A stretch of 64,000 bases of DNA from Apium graveolens (lineage: Eukaryota; Streptophyta; Magnoliopsida; Apiales; Apiaceae). Shown in pieces: positions 33,448-44,449 of the stretch. The stretch lies in NCBI RefSeq assembly GCF_009905375.1, contig NC_133655.1:37252203-37316202 (forward strand), written 5' to 3'. The stretch's first letter is position 1. Each line of letters opens with the position of its first letter. The notes beneath the pieces are model-generated. The model worked only from the letters and a program-made list of their open reading frames with translations, had not been told where the DNA came from and made no database searches. The position numbers and the translations under genes were made by a program.

Positions 33448-33556
33448 TGTTAGAGTAAGATAATATTGCAGAAAGAGAGAGGGTTTTGCTTTGAAGAAGA
33501 AGAGAGTAGTTAATTACAATAGAGAAAGATAAAAGAAAAGAATGAAAGTGAATTTA

Positions 33557-33565
33557 GCTTTTATA
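33557..33565 (-). promoter_or_regulatory. TATA-like box of internal promoter, element B
   Basis: Minus strand TATAAAAGC lies 110 bp before the ATG at 33447. It is followed by a leader with CTTTCTCTATTG and CCCTCTCTCTTTCTGC. Spacing and sequence match element A. Confidence 0.6.
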
Positions 33566-33669
33566 CTATCTCAGAAATAAACTGTCAAAAGTAATAAAGT
33601 AAAATAAAGTAACCAATCAAAATTGCCTAAAATAGCCGTTTAAAATAAAATAAACTGTCAAAATTCTGT

Positions 33670-33860
33670 CAATTATCCGTCGTGATATACTTATAATGTT
33701 CAATACTTTTAACGACTAAGATGTAGACAATTCGATGGATGTGGATAAAAAAGTTATCCGTCGGGTATAAAATAATTCAGAAAAGTAATTGATTTTTATT
33801 AAAATATTCTATTCCGACGGATTATCAAACTCGATGGATAATGAGCATCCGTCTAGATTT
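33670..33860. repeat. CCGTCGG motif array upstream of internal promoter, element B
   Basis: ATCCGTCGTG, TTCGATGGATG, ATCCGTCGGG, TCCGACGGAT, CTCGATGGAT and CATCCGTCTAG lie in 190 bp between RNase H and the TATA-like box. Confidence 0.75.
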
Positions 33861-33974
33861 AAATTTTGACTTAGCCAAAATTTCATCTAAAACAGAAAAA
33901 TCAATTAAATTTCTGGCTGCATCATAGCTTGCAAAATTATCAGAAAAGATTCAGGAATAATTAAGCATACCTAA

Positions 33975-35133
33975 CTAACTTACCAACCTAGAAAAGGTGG
34001 ATTCATCAAGTGGCTTGGTAAATATATCTGCAAGCTGCTTTTCACTTGGAACAAAATGAAGTTCCACAGTACCATTCATCACATGTTCCCTGATGAAGTG
34101 GTACTTGATGTCTATGTGCTTTGTTCTTGAATGCTGTACTGGATTTTCAGTGATGGCAATTGCACTTGTGTTATCACAGAAAATAGGAATTCTGTCCATT
34201 TGTAGACCATTGTCCAACAGTTGGTTTTTCATCCATAAAATATGTGCACAACAACTACCAGCAGCAATATATCCAGTTTCAGTTGTAGAAGTAGAAACTG
34301 AATTTTGCTTTTTACTAACAAGGACACAAACTTGTTCCCTAAAAATTGACAAGTTCATGTTGTACTTTTTCTATCTATTTTACAACCTGCATAATCTGCA
34401 TCTGAATAACCAGTTAGATCAAAGCCAGAATCTTTAAGGTACCAAATGCCAAGTTTTGGTGTTCCCTTGAGGTATCTGAAAATTCTCTTAATAGCTACTA
34501 AGTGAGATTCTCTAGGATCAGCCTGAAATCTAGCACAAAGACAAGTAGCAACATTATATCTGGCCTACTAGCTGTTAAGTATAAAAGTGAACAAACCATG
34601 CCTTTATAGCTTGAAATATCCACAGACTTTTCAGTATTGTTTAATTCAAGCTTAGTTGCAGTGGCCATAGGAGTTTTTGCAGATGTGCAATCCATTAAAT
34701 CAAACTTATTTAAAAGATCATAAATATATTTGGTTTGACTAATGAATATTCTATCACTAACTTGCTTAACTTGTAAACCAAGAAAGTAAGTTAGTTCTCC
34801 CATCATGCTCATTTCACACTTAATTTGCATCAATTTGACAAACTTTTTGCAAAGTTTTTCATCTGTAGAGCCAAATATAATATCATCTACATAAATTTGA
34901 ACAAGTATACTAGAGCCATTAACATTTCTAAAGAACATATTTTTATCAACAGTACCTCTTGTGATGTGATTTTCTAATAGAAACTTTAATAAAGTGTCAT
35001 ACCAGACTCTAGGTGCTTACTTCAATCCATAAAGTGCTTTTAGTAGATAATAGACATATTCTAGAAAATTTGGATCTTCAAAACCAGGAGGCAGACTGAC
35101 ATAGACTTCCTCCTACAAATCTCCATTCAGAAA
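33975..35133 (-). pseudogene. Copia RT-RNase H of element B
   Basis: Minus strand from 35133: VFLNGDL (stop) [14 protein letters not shown], then LYGLK (stop) APRVWYD, then QIYVDDIIFGSTDEKLCKKF with the catalytic YVDD intact, then MSMMGELTYFLGLQV. RNase H: SDADYAGCKIDRKST, CDNTSAIAITENPVQHSRTK and IFTKPLDESTFSRLVS. RT copies RNA to cDNA and RNase H removes the RNA. It has at least two stops and a frameshift. It starts abruptly in the middle of RT at about 35133, where the element C downstream ORF is joined on; gag, protease and integrase are absent. Confidence 0.9.
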
Positions 35134-35136
35134 GAC

Positions 35137-35842
35137 ACTTGAATGTGATATGCTTGCCTCCCCTATGACAGAATCATGAGCAATTGTACTCCTTGCTTCA
35201 ACTGCCAAGACAATATCTGCTAGGGTTGTGAGGGGAGTTGTCCCTACATGAGGAACCTCCAATTAAATTGGAGAGGATTTAGATAGCTCCCCCTCAGGAG
35301 TATTACCCTCAAACCTTTCAGTCTGTGAAGACTGTTTTGGACATGAAGGTGCATTAGAAGTATTCATGAGGTCTTCAGTAAAAATTGATGAATCCCTCAT
35401 ATTTTTGATGGTGTCATCAAGGTCTATCCCAACATGAAGCCTCTCACCATCTAAATAGAGTGCCTGGGTGGTGAGCAAAGCTTCTTGAGCTAAGTCACTT
35501 GATTTTTGGTGCACTTGAGAAGTGGATTCAAGTGGGATTGGAATAGAAGAAATTTTATACATAAGAATTTGTTACTCAGTTGTGAGTGTTGGCAGCTCCC
35601 CCTGAATGAATGAGGGAGCTTCAAGAGATGTGCTCTCACTGTATGCGCCTTCCTTGTTTCTCCTACCATACACTTGAATTGCTTTTAGTGCAGGCTGTGT
35701 AGACTCACTCCTGGTTGTTTTTACAACTGTGTCTTGTTGGGAGGATGCAGAGGTGGCTAGAGTGGTCAGCTCAGGTTGTTTACTTCTTTTGAATCTTTTA
35801 ACCAGAGGTGATTCTTTTTCAGCTATCTCCTCACCACTCTTA
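35137..35842 (-). pseudogene. Element C downstream ORF, C-terminal part
   Basis: It continues the ORF that starts at 38550. The frame is open over 35562-35263 (MYKISSIPIPLESTSQVHQ; SSIFTEDLMNTSNAPSCPK), a Ser/Thr/Pro/Asp-rich linker. It ends at about 35137, fused to element B RT, so the true C-terminus and the 3' LTR of C are lost. A solo LTR splits it from the N-terminal part. Confidence 0.65.
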
Positions 35843-35847
35843 GTTGC

Positions 35848-37522
35848 TGTTGGATTTTAAACGTAGCGGAGTCATGGTAAAACACTTTTACACATACAAA
35901 ATCCAAATAAAAGCATATAAATCGTGAATAAAAATTCGAGGGATCGAATCTAACCTTTTAAAATAATTTGGAGACAACGATCAGAGATCCTTAGCAGTTG
36001 CTCCTCAAGTGTGAAGCACTCCACCGGTATCTATCAAGAAAACGATGTTAAGGAGGAGGAAGGAGGTGGAGAGAATTGGGTTTTCCAAACTTTTTGGGTT
36101 TTTCGGGTTCGATGTTGGTTAGAATAAAATTAGGGTCTATAATAGTGTATTTATATGCAAAATTTTCAGCTGAAATTTTCCATAAATATTATTATTATTA
36201 TCCCATTTATTATTCTCATTAATAATTAAAACACTTTTTAATCATTAATCCTTTTTCTAAACACTTTAGAAATAATTCTCTCTCTTGATTTAATTTCCAA
36301 AAATTAAATCCTTTAATTAATAATATTAAGAACTTTTCTTAATTAATTTATAATCAATTAAATCTCATTTAATCAATTATTAAATTTGCCAATTAATTAT
36401 TTATTTCATAAATAAATAATTATTAGCCATTATTAATTAATTCCTCCACCATTAAATCATTCTCTTTTTATGGTGTGACCCTGTAGGTTCAATATTAAGC
36501 CGGTAGTAGAAATAAATAATAATAAAACTATTTTATCATTATTTATATAAATTCTCTAATTTATTAAATATGATTAATTAATTAATCACATTTATTCTAC
36601 ATCGTGAGTGATGTTTCTCAACATATCGCGACTATCCGGATAATATGAATTCACTGCTTAGAATACCAAGAACCTGTCAGTGAATAGTTACCGTACAATA
36701 AACTCCTTCTACCCTACAATGTCCCGATTAAATACAAGGCATGGATCTCGTGTTAAGCCTATCTAATTCAATCACTTGCTTACCATTTACTATGCGTATT
36801 TCTATGCAAATTAGAAACTCCTTTCTAATTTCATTCACTCTGGCCAGAGATTCCTGAACTAGCATAAGTGGATCAGCCTTGAACATTCGCTTCCTTCACT
36901 GGAAGGGGTAGATCCTTTATTGATCATACACTATCTTCGTGTACAAATTCCTATACCCAGAAGAGCCCTAATAATTGTCCCTGTAGACTAAGAACTAAAC
37001 CAAAACATAGTTCAGTGTACACAAGATGACTATGATGACCTCAAGTCCAAGGATACTTGTACAACTATCACTAAGCGAACAACTGCTGACACGTGAGTGA
37101 ACTCCATCAGTTGTTCAGCTGTGCGAGTCATGTTCAGTGAACTTATTCCATAATAAGCACCTACATACTAGATATAGTGTCACCACACAAATGTCTATGA
37201 GAACAGACATCCTTCATAATGAAGCAAGCATAGTATGTACCGATATCTGTGGATTATTAATTACCAGTTAGTAATCCTACGACCAGGAACTATTTAAGTT
37301 TAGAGTTATCATCTTTTTAGGTCTCACTATTATGATCTCATCATAATCCATAAAAAGCTTTACTCTAAACTATGGTATATCTTATTTAAGCACTTAAATA
37401 GATAGAGCCCGTAATAAAAACAAAACAAGTCTTTTATTAAAATCAATGAAATCAAAACAGATTATATAAAAAGTTATTCCTAAATCCTAATACATGATTG
37501 GACTTAGGACATATTCCTTTCT
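35848..37522 (-). mobile_element. Solo LTR (1675 bp), TSD GTTGC
   Basis: The left end is TGTTGGATTTTAAACG and the right end ...GGACATATTCCTTTCT. GTTGC flanks both sides (35843-35847 and 37523-37527). On the minus strand it starts AGAAAGGAATATGTCC (first base probably mutated from T) and ends ATCCAACA. It has no ORF or internal region. It is AT-rich with many TAATTAATTATT runs. It lies within the element C downstream ORF. Confidence 0.8.
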
Positions 37523-37527
37523 GTTGC

Positions 37528-38550
37528 TATAGTTAAGTTTGCCCCATTTCTCTTCTTTTTACTGACCTCATCCTTTTAAGAAGATGAGGTAGTTGGTTTC
37601 CTAACTTTTAAAGGTTGTGAAATAATGGTTGCAGCTTGGGAAGATCCTTGTTAGTGTTCCTATGTTTGTACTTCCACAGGTTCAAGAATCATAGTTGTGC
37701 TAGATTGTGCATTAGATCTCATGCCAGGCATAGGATAAGGGTAAGTCTTAAACCTCTCCAACATAAATGGAGTGATTTTAAGACTTATATTGACCTTATT
37801 ATTTGTAGTAAGTGAGCCAAATATTATTTTGGACACTTGCTTACAATTGCCTAATTTAGTACAATCTATACCATTCAGTAGGTGTATGTATGCTACTTTA
37901 TTATTAAAAGTGGACATAATAAATCTAGGGAAGAAAATTTCCTTACCTCTAGCTGACAGGGGCATAGTTAGCCTGGTTGCAAGTTCTTCCAGGATCAGCA
38001 GACCAACATTCAAGTGTTTGTTGTGGGCAATTCAATACACCAACTTTTGCACCACACTTGAAATGTTGTCATATCCTGTCTTCCTGCATGTAAAGGCTCT
38101 CACCACTGAATCAAAAATGAATGATCACTCCTTCCTTAGATTAGTTCTGTTTAGGCTTGATAAGTTGATTCTTCCACCATAGTTGATGAAGTCTAGAAAC
38201 TCAATCAGCTCATCAAGAGTTGGCACTTCCACCAAATTTGCAGTAGCCAGTCCCAAAGCTAGGTTCACATCCTACTCATTAAACTCCATTTGTTGACCTC
38301 CAACTGAGCAAGTCACTACCAAGGATACAGCATCATCATGCATCACAGTCCTCACCATAGCTGTAGTCCAAAAAGCATGCAACACATCCAGGTACAACAC
38401 TGGATTAGCAGTCAAGGCTCCTGCAATGTACGATTCAGACAAAAATTTCACAAACCCCTTGAAACTGTTAGGGGCTTGATTAGCATCAGTAAAAGCCAAG
38501 AAGTTTGTTCCTTTATCTGGGATAGTTGCTCTAATAATGTTTTGTGCCAT
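37528..38550 (-). pseudogene. Element C downstream ORF, N-terminal part
   Basis: From ATG 38550: MAQNIIRATIPDKGTNFLAF, then a globular domain of about 280 residues with DVLHAFWTTAMVRT, NVGLLILEELATRL, GKEIFFPRFIMST and MLERFKTYPYPMPGMRS. A TAG at 38272 and a frame break split it (38550-38272, 38013-37660). The C' copy (45701-44784) keeps the same domain open. It is analogous in position and size to the N-terminal domain of A and B, with only faint residue similarity (E/F-x-x-FW-T-A/V). Confidence 0.7.
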
Positions 38551-38675
38551 TATAGTTTAGTAAGAGAGAATGGGTAAGAAGAATTATTGAGAAAGGAGTA
38601 TAAACGAGAGAGAAATGGGTTTTTGCTTGAAAGGCTAGGTTAATTTAGATCTCGAAGTTGTAAGTATGTGTATGT

Positions 38676-39190
38676 ATCGAGAAGTCTGGGTATTTATAGT
38701 AAAAGTAAATGACTTGTCGAGAACTCAAAAATAGACAGTTGGAGTTTGTCTATCGAGAAGTCATTTTAAGAAATGAAATACATATCGGGAAGTCATTTAA
38801 ATTACTCTTTTAGAGAACTCAAAGTTGACTTATCGAGATGTCAAATAAATACCCAGTTTGTCCAAAAAGTGGACTGAATTAATTCCAACTTTTATTTGAA
38901 TAAATTCAAAATAAAATTAGAATGAAGTTTCCAAATGTATTTTACCAAAATAATTTATTAAATTAAATTATTTCAGTTCTGAGTTATTGATAAGTCAAAA
39001 ATTACACTTGTAGAGAACTCTGTGAATTAACACTACTAGAGAACTCTACAAAGACTTATTGATAAGTCATATTAAGCCTATCGAGAATTCACTCGAGAAG
39101 TCAGTAATTGACTTATCGAGGACTCACTCGAGAAGTCCTAAAATGACTTGTCGAGAAGTCAATTTGACTTATCGAAGAACTCAGTTGTCT
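38676..39190. repeat. TCGA-centred motif array upstream of internal promoter, element C
   Basis: A dozen or more variants of GACTTATCGAGAAGTC/GACTTGTCGAGAACTC are scattered in about 500 bp. GACTT and AAGTC are inverted arms around a TCGA core. The TATA-like box lies at the left edge of the array. Confidence 0.8.
38691..38700 (-). promoter_or_regulatory. TATA-like box of internal promoter, element C
   Basis: Minus strand CTATAAATAC lies about 141 bp before ATG 38550. The leader has CATTTCTCTCTCGTTTATACTCC and CCCATTCTCTCTTAC pyrimidine stretches. Confidence 0.6.
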
Positions 39191-39429
39191 ATATACTTTT
39201 GGTTTTTGTAATTCTGCCTTGTGTTAATTTTACATATTGAGAATGTAAATTAACACTGAGCAGTTTACTTAGAATTTGAAAAATTCCAAGTTAAATTTGA
39301 ATTTGAAAAATAAATATGCAGAGATTTCTGAAATATTTATAATTCATATTTCAGTTAATTTCCAACTAAATCAAATTAATATTGATTTACTGGAGATTAA
39401 TCTGCTGCAAAACATTAGCTGAGTTCTTG

Positions 39430-40615
39430 CCTTAGGATGAAGAATTAAGCATTCCAATTTCACCTACAAGTCTAGTGAAAGTTGCTTCATCCAAAGGTTT
39501 AGTAAAAATGTCAGCCAATTATTTTCTGTTGGTACAAAAATGAGCTCAATGGTACCATTTATAGCATGTTCTCTAATAAAATGGTACCTAACATCAATGT
39601 GCTTTATCCTAGAATGATCAACTGGATTAGCTACTATAAATATAACACTAGAACTGGAACACATAATAGGAATTTTGTGTAACACTAGGCCATAATCCAT
39701 TAGCTGATTTCTAATCCAAAGCACTTGAGAACAACTACTTCCTGCAGCTATGTATTCAGCTACAGCTGTAGAAGTTGATACAGATTGTTATTTCTTGTTA
39801 TACCAGGATACAAGTCTTTGTCCAAGAAATTGACAGCTTCTACTGGTACTCTTTCTGTCAACCCTGCCTCCAGCAAAATCTGCATCTGTGTAACCAACAG
39901 CTTCAAAACTAGTTCCCTTAGGATTCCATAATCCCAAGTTTGGAGTTTCCTTCAAGTATCTGAAAATCTTCTTTCTCCCCCTAAGTTTGTGCAATAAATT
40001 CAGGTGTATGAGATGAGCTTCCATTTTCAAGATTTTCATGTTGAGTAGTTTCTTCATTTTTCTTTTCTGACAGACTACACAAACTTCAACTTGAGCAAAC
40101 CCCAACTTAGGCATGTCTCTTACTAACTCTTTTTTTGACAAGGTGTTATTTTCCTTGAAATTCAAGTGAGAAAGATTTTTATGCCATAGCTTGTTTACTT
40201 CTTCTCATTCCTTTGTGTAGAAGCAACAAACACCATCCTTATTTGTTGAGTCAAAATCTGCAACAACAAGCTTCCTTTCCTTGCTCCTTTCAGAGTAACT
40301 TTACCAGTTTTCTTGCTGATAACAGTGCATTCTTCTTTGTTGAGTAAGACTTAAGGACTTTGTCTACAAATTTTCTAACTCTGAAAAGATTCACTTCAAG
40401 ACCAGCTACCAGTGCTACATCCTCAAAGACAACATTTTCAGAAATAATCTTGTTATATCCCATTGTGAATCATTTGCTGTTGTCTCCAAAGGTCACCAAA
40501 TGGCCAGTTTTCTCCTTAAAATATGATAGCAGGGCCTTATCACCTATCATATTCCTGGAGCATCTATTGTCTATGATCCAGATGACTCTCTACACTATGC
40601 CCTGCACATAATGAG
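39430..40615 (-). pseudogene. Element C deleted pol: protease, pre-integrase, RNase H
   Basis: Minus strand order: degenerate protease (DNRCSRNMIGDKALL, with DNR in place of DSG), pre-integrase zinc end (KELVRDMPKLGF...C-VVCQK), a linker of about 90 bp that in full elements follows integrase, then RNase H directly (KIFRYLKETPNLGLWNPKG; YTDADFAGGRVDRKST; IKHIDVRYHFIREH). By comparison with element E about 2.3 kb, containing the integrase core and the RT, is missing. RNase H has CSSSS where the CDN catalytic Asp is expected. The result could not encode its own reverse transcription. Confidence 0.85.
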
Positions 40616-40617
40616 TC

Positions 40618-42924
40618 TTAAGTGTGTTTGGAAACCCAAGCAGTGTTGGGTAGTTTCTTCATAGTAACTTGTTCAACAGAAGTAGAATGAGTTATTTTAG
40701 AAAAAATAGAATCCAGTGACTGTTGTGCATGTTTTCCTTCTGATGTGGACTCATTTCTTATTTCTTTAAGGTCTACACTCAGTTTGTGGCAACTCTTCAT
40801 TACTTTCAAGTTGCAAGGAATGCAGTCTAACTTGACACAGAATGAATATGGATCATTTGAATCTGCTTAATTGTATTTGCAAGTTCCTTCAGTTGGCTTA
40901 CTTACAACCTTTTTACAAAGGTGAGTTAGATGATTTGCAGAGCCACATTTTTCACGCTTCTTTCTAGGAGCATTTACAACATAAGCAAAATTATTGCTTT
41001 TGTTTATCCCTATTTTTCCATTTCTATTTTTCCTTTTCTTTCTTGCATCTTCAGTTTTGGTTTCCTTAACATGAGTCTTGGGACTTTGTTTGTTCATGAG
41101 CTTCTCTTCAGTATTGGAAGACTGAACTGATTCTTCAGTTTTCTTCTCTTTATGTTCATCATCAATTTCTTGCTTCATAATCAATTCTTCTTCACTGAAG
41201 TTGACTTTACATGCTTTGAATATATGTGCATTAACCTCTTTCAAAAAGGTTGGAGCATTCTCAGTTTTCTTTGCTTTCCCTTTGTCACCTATAGTCTTCT
41301 TTTTATCATTCATGGCATCATAGTCAAGGCCAATAGCAATATTTGCACATGGCTTATTCTTCTCATAATACTGTCCGACCAGTTCAGATGCATTCCCGAA
41401 AGATTTCATCTCCACTTCATTCTTTTCCAGCTACTCCCTTAGCACTATTTCAATTTTATTTGCACACTTGAGCTTGTTCTTTAGATAAGAATTTTCTTGT
41501 TTTAAAGCTTCAAGCTCCACCAACAACAATTTAGTTTCTTGCTTCTCACTTTCAAGCTTCTCATTTATCTTTGTTAGTCTGCCAACTTCTTCATTAGCAG
41601 CAATCATGCTTGTGTGAATGTGAAACATTTCTGTACTCAACTTTGCAACAGTTTTCTTATATTGATTCATATTTAAATTAGTAGTGGTAAGAGTTGTTGT
41701 ATGTGATTTAGATGAGGATGATTCTCCTTGTTCCAGGGTCATGAGTGCATAATTACCAAATTCTTCATCTTCATCATTCTCAGAGTCATCCCAACTTTTA
41801 CCCTCTGAAATATAAGCTTTACTTTGTTGTTTCCTTAGAAGAGCTTCATACTTTGCTTCAAGTTCAAGATAAGCCTTGTCTTTCTTTGCTTTCTTGGGTT
41901 TCCTGCATTCTATAGCAAAGTGACCTTGTTCATCATAATTGAAGCATCTTATATTAGATCTGTCAAAAGATCCAGTTTTGTATCCATTCTTACTATCAGA
42001 ATTGTACTTCCCTTTTTCCTTCCAGTTGTTGTCTTTGTTGAAGTACTGTCCTTTATTCTTGAAATATCTTGGCTTCTTTACTCTAATATTAGAGAATTTC
42101 CTAGCTAAATAGGCCAGTGACTGATCTAGCTCATCCAGTTCTTAAAGAGTATAGAACCTATCCTTTTCCACTTCAAGAATGACCTGCTCCTGTGAATCAT
42201 TTGTTCTTTGCTCACTTGTTAAGGCAACTAGAGCTTGAAATCTTGGTTCATCATTAGATGTTTGGATTTCATTTATAATTAAAGCACTTGAGCCATCCAC
42301 AACATGTCATTGACCAAATCTCAATAAATGCCTTTGAATCATCTCTAGTTCATATATTTTGAGAATTCCATATAGAACTTCCATAGTTATTCTGCTCAAC
42401 TCTCTCCCTTCCCTGATTGCTGAGATTTTCTGTTCCAAATGATCAGGGAGAGTAAGCAAGAACTTCAAGTTCACTTCTTCAGCTTCATAATATTTGTCAT
42501 GAAGCTGCAAATCATTTATCAGCTTGTTAAAGCTTTCAAACACATCAGTAATACTTTCCTTTGGCTTTACCATAAAACCCTCATACTGTGAAATCAGTAT
42601 TCTTCTTTGGTTTGACCTAACTTCTTCAGTTCCTTCACAGAGTATCTCAATCTTTTCCCATATTTGCTTTGCAGTGTCACAGTTGATAATGTTGTTGTAC
42701 ATCTTATTGTCAAGTAACTCAATTAATATTAATTATAAGCTACTATCCAGGGAGACTTTCTCCTTTTCAGGGTCTGAATACTCAGAAGGATCTTTTGGAG
42801 CAAAATGAGCTGGGATAACCATGTCTCCATCTGTAGATTCCTCAACTCTAACCATCGGAATGAAGGGTCTATTCTTGAGGATTTGAATGTAGAGTGGATT
42901 GGCCATCTTGATAAACAGCATCAT
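40618..42924 (-). pseudogene. Sirevirus gag of element C
   Basis: Pieces 42924-42733, 42702-42307, about 42100-41760, 41742-41431 and 41415-40867. They give an N-terminal stretch (MANPLYIQILKNRPFIPM), a UBN2-like core (TAKQIWEKIEILCEGTEEVR; SITDVFESFNKLINDLQLH; LKFLLTLPDHLEQKISAIRE), a zinc knuckle with one Cys lost (C-F-N-Y-D-E-Q-G-H-F-A-I-E-C), a coiled coil (KINEKLESEKQETKLLLVEL) and a Lys-rich tail. Frame breaks separate the pieces. Gag would form the particle and bind RNA. Confidence 0.85.
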
Positions 42925-43035
42925 TTTCTTTTTCCAAAGAGTGTAGTTAGCTTTTTCAAAGGTAGGAATTTTGATGCTATAGATTTTTTACGTATTCATT
43001 CTTCCAAGATCTTAAATCTGTTTACTTTCAGATTT

Positions 43036-43049
43036 GGCTCTGATACCAC
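43036..43049 (-). other. Primer-binding site of element C
   Basis: The minus strand reads GTGGTATCAGAGCC directly after the LTR end CCTTAAAA. It is tRNA-Met type. Confidence 0.8.
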
Positions 43050-43050
43050 T

Positions 43051-44440
43051 TTTAAGGAAATGAATAACATACAGGGGGTGAATGTGTTTTACTGTTTTTG
43101 AGCTTTTCTTGAATGTTTATGGTTGAACAAAGTAAATTAATTCTTGTAGTGAAATATGTTCATGCAAAATTTAAACTTGCAGAAAAATAAAGAACACAGA
43201 TCTTCAAAACTCACTTAATTTTATATTAAAATTAAGACTATTTTGCTACAAAATTTCTAGGCTCTTTGTTGATAAAGAGCTTAGCTTCTCCTTGAGAGTG
43301 TTACAAGAAATTTTGATCTAAATTGTTACTATTGACTAAGGACCAGTGTTAACTTTATAACTCAGTTTACTGCTGGTTTACACAGTATGTAATAAGACAT
43401 GTTATTAGCTTTTATAAACTGTCACTTGTCATTTCTATTTACAAAAAACAGATCTTCCATTTCTGGCTTAGCATATCTTTAGCATCCCGTGTACACTTTA
43501 ATCTTCCTTTGTCAGTTAATCTTTACCATTGATCTTGCACATTCTTCAAGCTACTTTTTGTAGACTTGTCAATCCAGCTGTTGGATTGTTTATTGATTAT
43601 TTATCTTGGATATTGAACTGATCTGCAACCTTGTACTTTGAGATTGTACATCGAGATCTCCAGTTTAGGTCTATAGAACACTTGACATCTCGATAAGTAT
43701 ATTGGCTTATCGAGATCTCTAGTACTCTATATTTAGTTTAGCTTGTAGAGGTCTTCAGTTCTCTATAAGAGAATTTTGGCTTGTCGAGATCTCTAGTCTT
43801 CACATCTTCACTTTGACTTATCGATAACTCTTAGTTCTCTAGTGGCTTCTTGACTTGTCGATTTCTCAGAGTTCTCTAGTCAAATTAACTTGTCGAAATC
43901 TCAGAGTCCTCTAGTGAATTTTAACTTGTCGATATCTCTGAGTTCTCTAGTGAATTTTGACTTATCGATATCTCTGAGTTCTCTAGTGGAACTTGACTTA
44001 TCGATAACTCAGAGTTCTCTAATGAATGTAGACTTGTCGATAACTCTGAGTTCTCTAGTGAAGAAATGACTTGTCGATATCTCCAATCTTCATGTCTTCA
44101 ATTTGGCTTGTCGATATCTTTCTGAGTTCTCTAGTAGCTTTCCTGACTTCTCTATAAGCCATTCTGGAGTTCTCGAATGAGTTCTTTATAACATTAAATC
44201 TGTGACTTGTAGAGATCTTGACTTAGAATATTTTTCTCCAAACAGATTTATTCAACTCCAAGCTTCTTCAAAATTCTTCTGAGGCATGATCTTCTTGATC
44301 TTCTTCCAGATAGAATCCTTAGTCTTGATACTCTTTTAGAAAAAAGACTCCAGTCTGCTCCTTTGCATTTTTACAGACTTTAAGTGTTGCAAGTACAAAA
44401 TACAGATTAAAATAACAATACAACTTACTTAGGATTGAAA
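43051..44440 (-). mobile_element. 5' LTR of element C (right edge approximate)
   Basis: The left end (minus-strand LTR end CATTCACCCCCTGTATG...CCTTAAAA) abuts the PBS. The sequence is non-coding with a dense motif array at 43630-44220. The right edge, between about 44385 and 44450, is where downstream-ORF sequence of C' begins. I could not find a clean TG start or a polypurine tract there, so the length (about 1.35-1.4 kb) is approximate. Confidence 0.6.
43630..44220. repeat. TCGA-centred motif array in LTR C
   Basis: Some twenty or more units of the form GACTTGTCGATATCTCTGAGTTCTCTAG and variants lie in 590 bp. Two half-types alternate: a TTATCGATAA-like core and AGTTCTCTAG. The core matches arrays at 38676-39190 and 45795-46310. 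Confidence 0.8.
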
Positions 44441-44449
44441 AAATGTCTT

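Noticed and set aside
43630..44220. CRISPR-like or satellite array
   Set aside because: Units are short, degenerate and irregularly spaced, occur in both orientations and lie in an LTR of a plant element; there are no constant spacers or leader.
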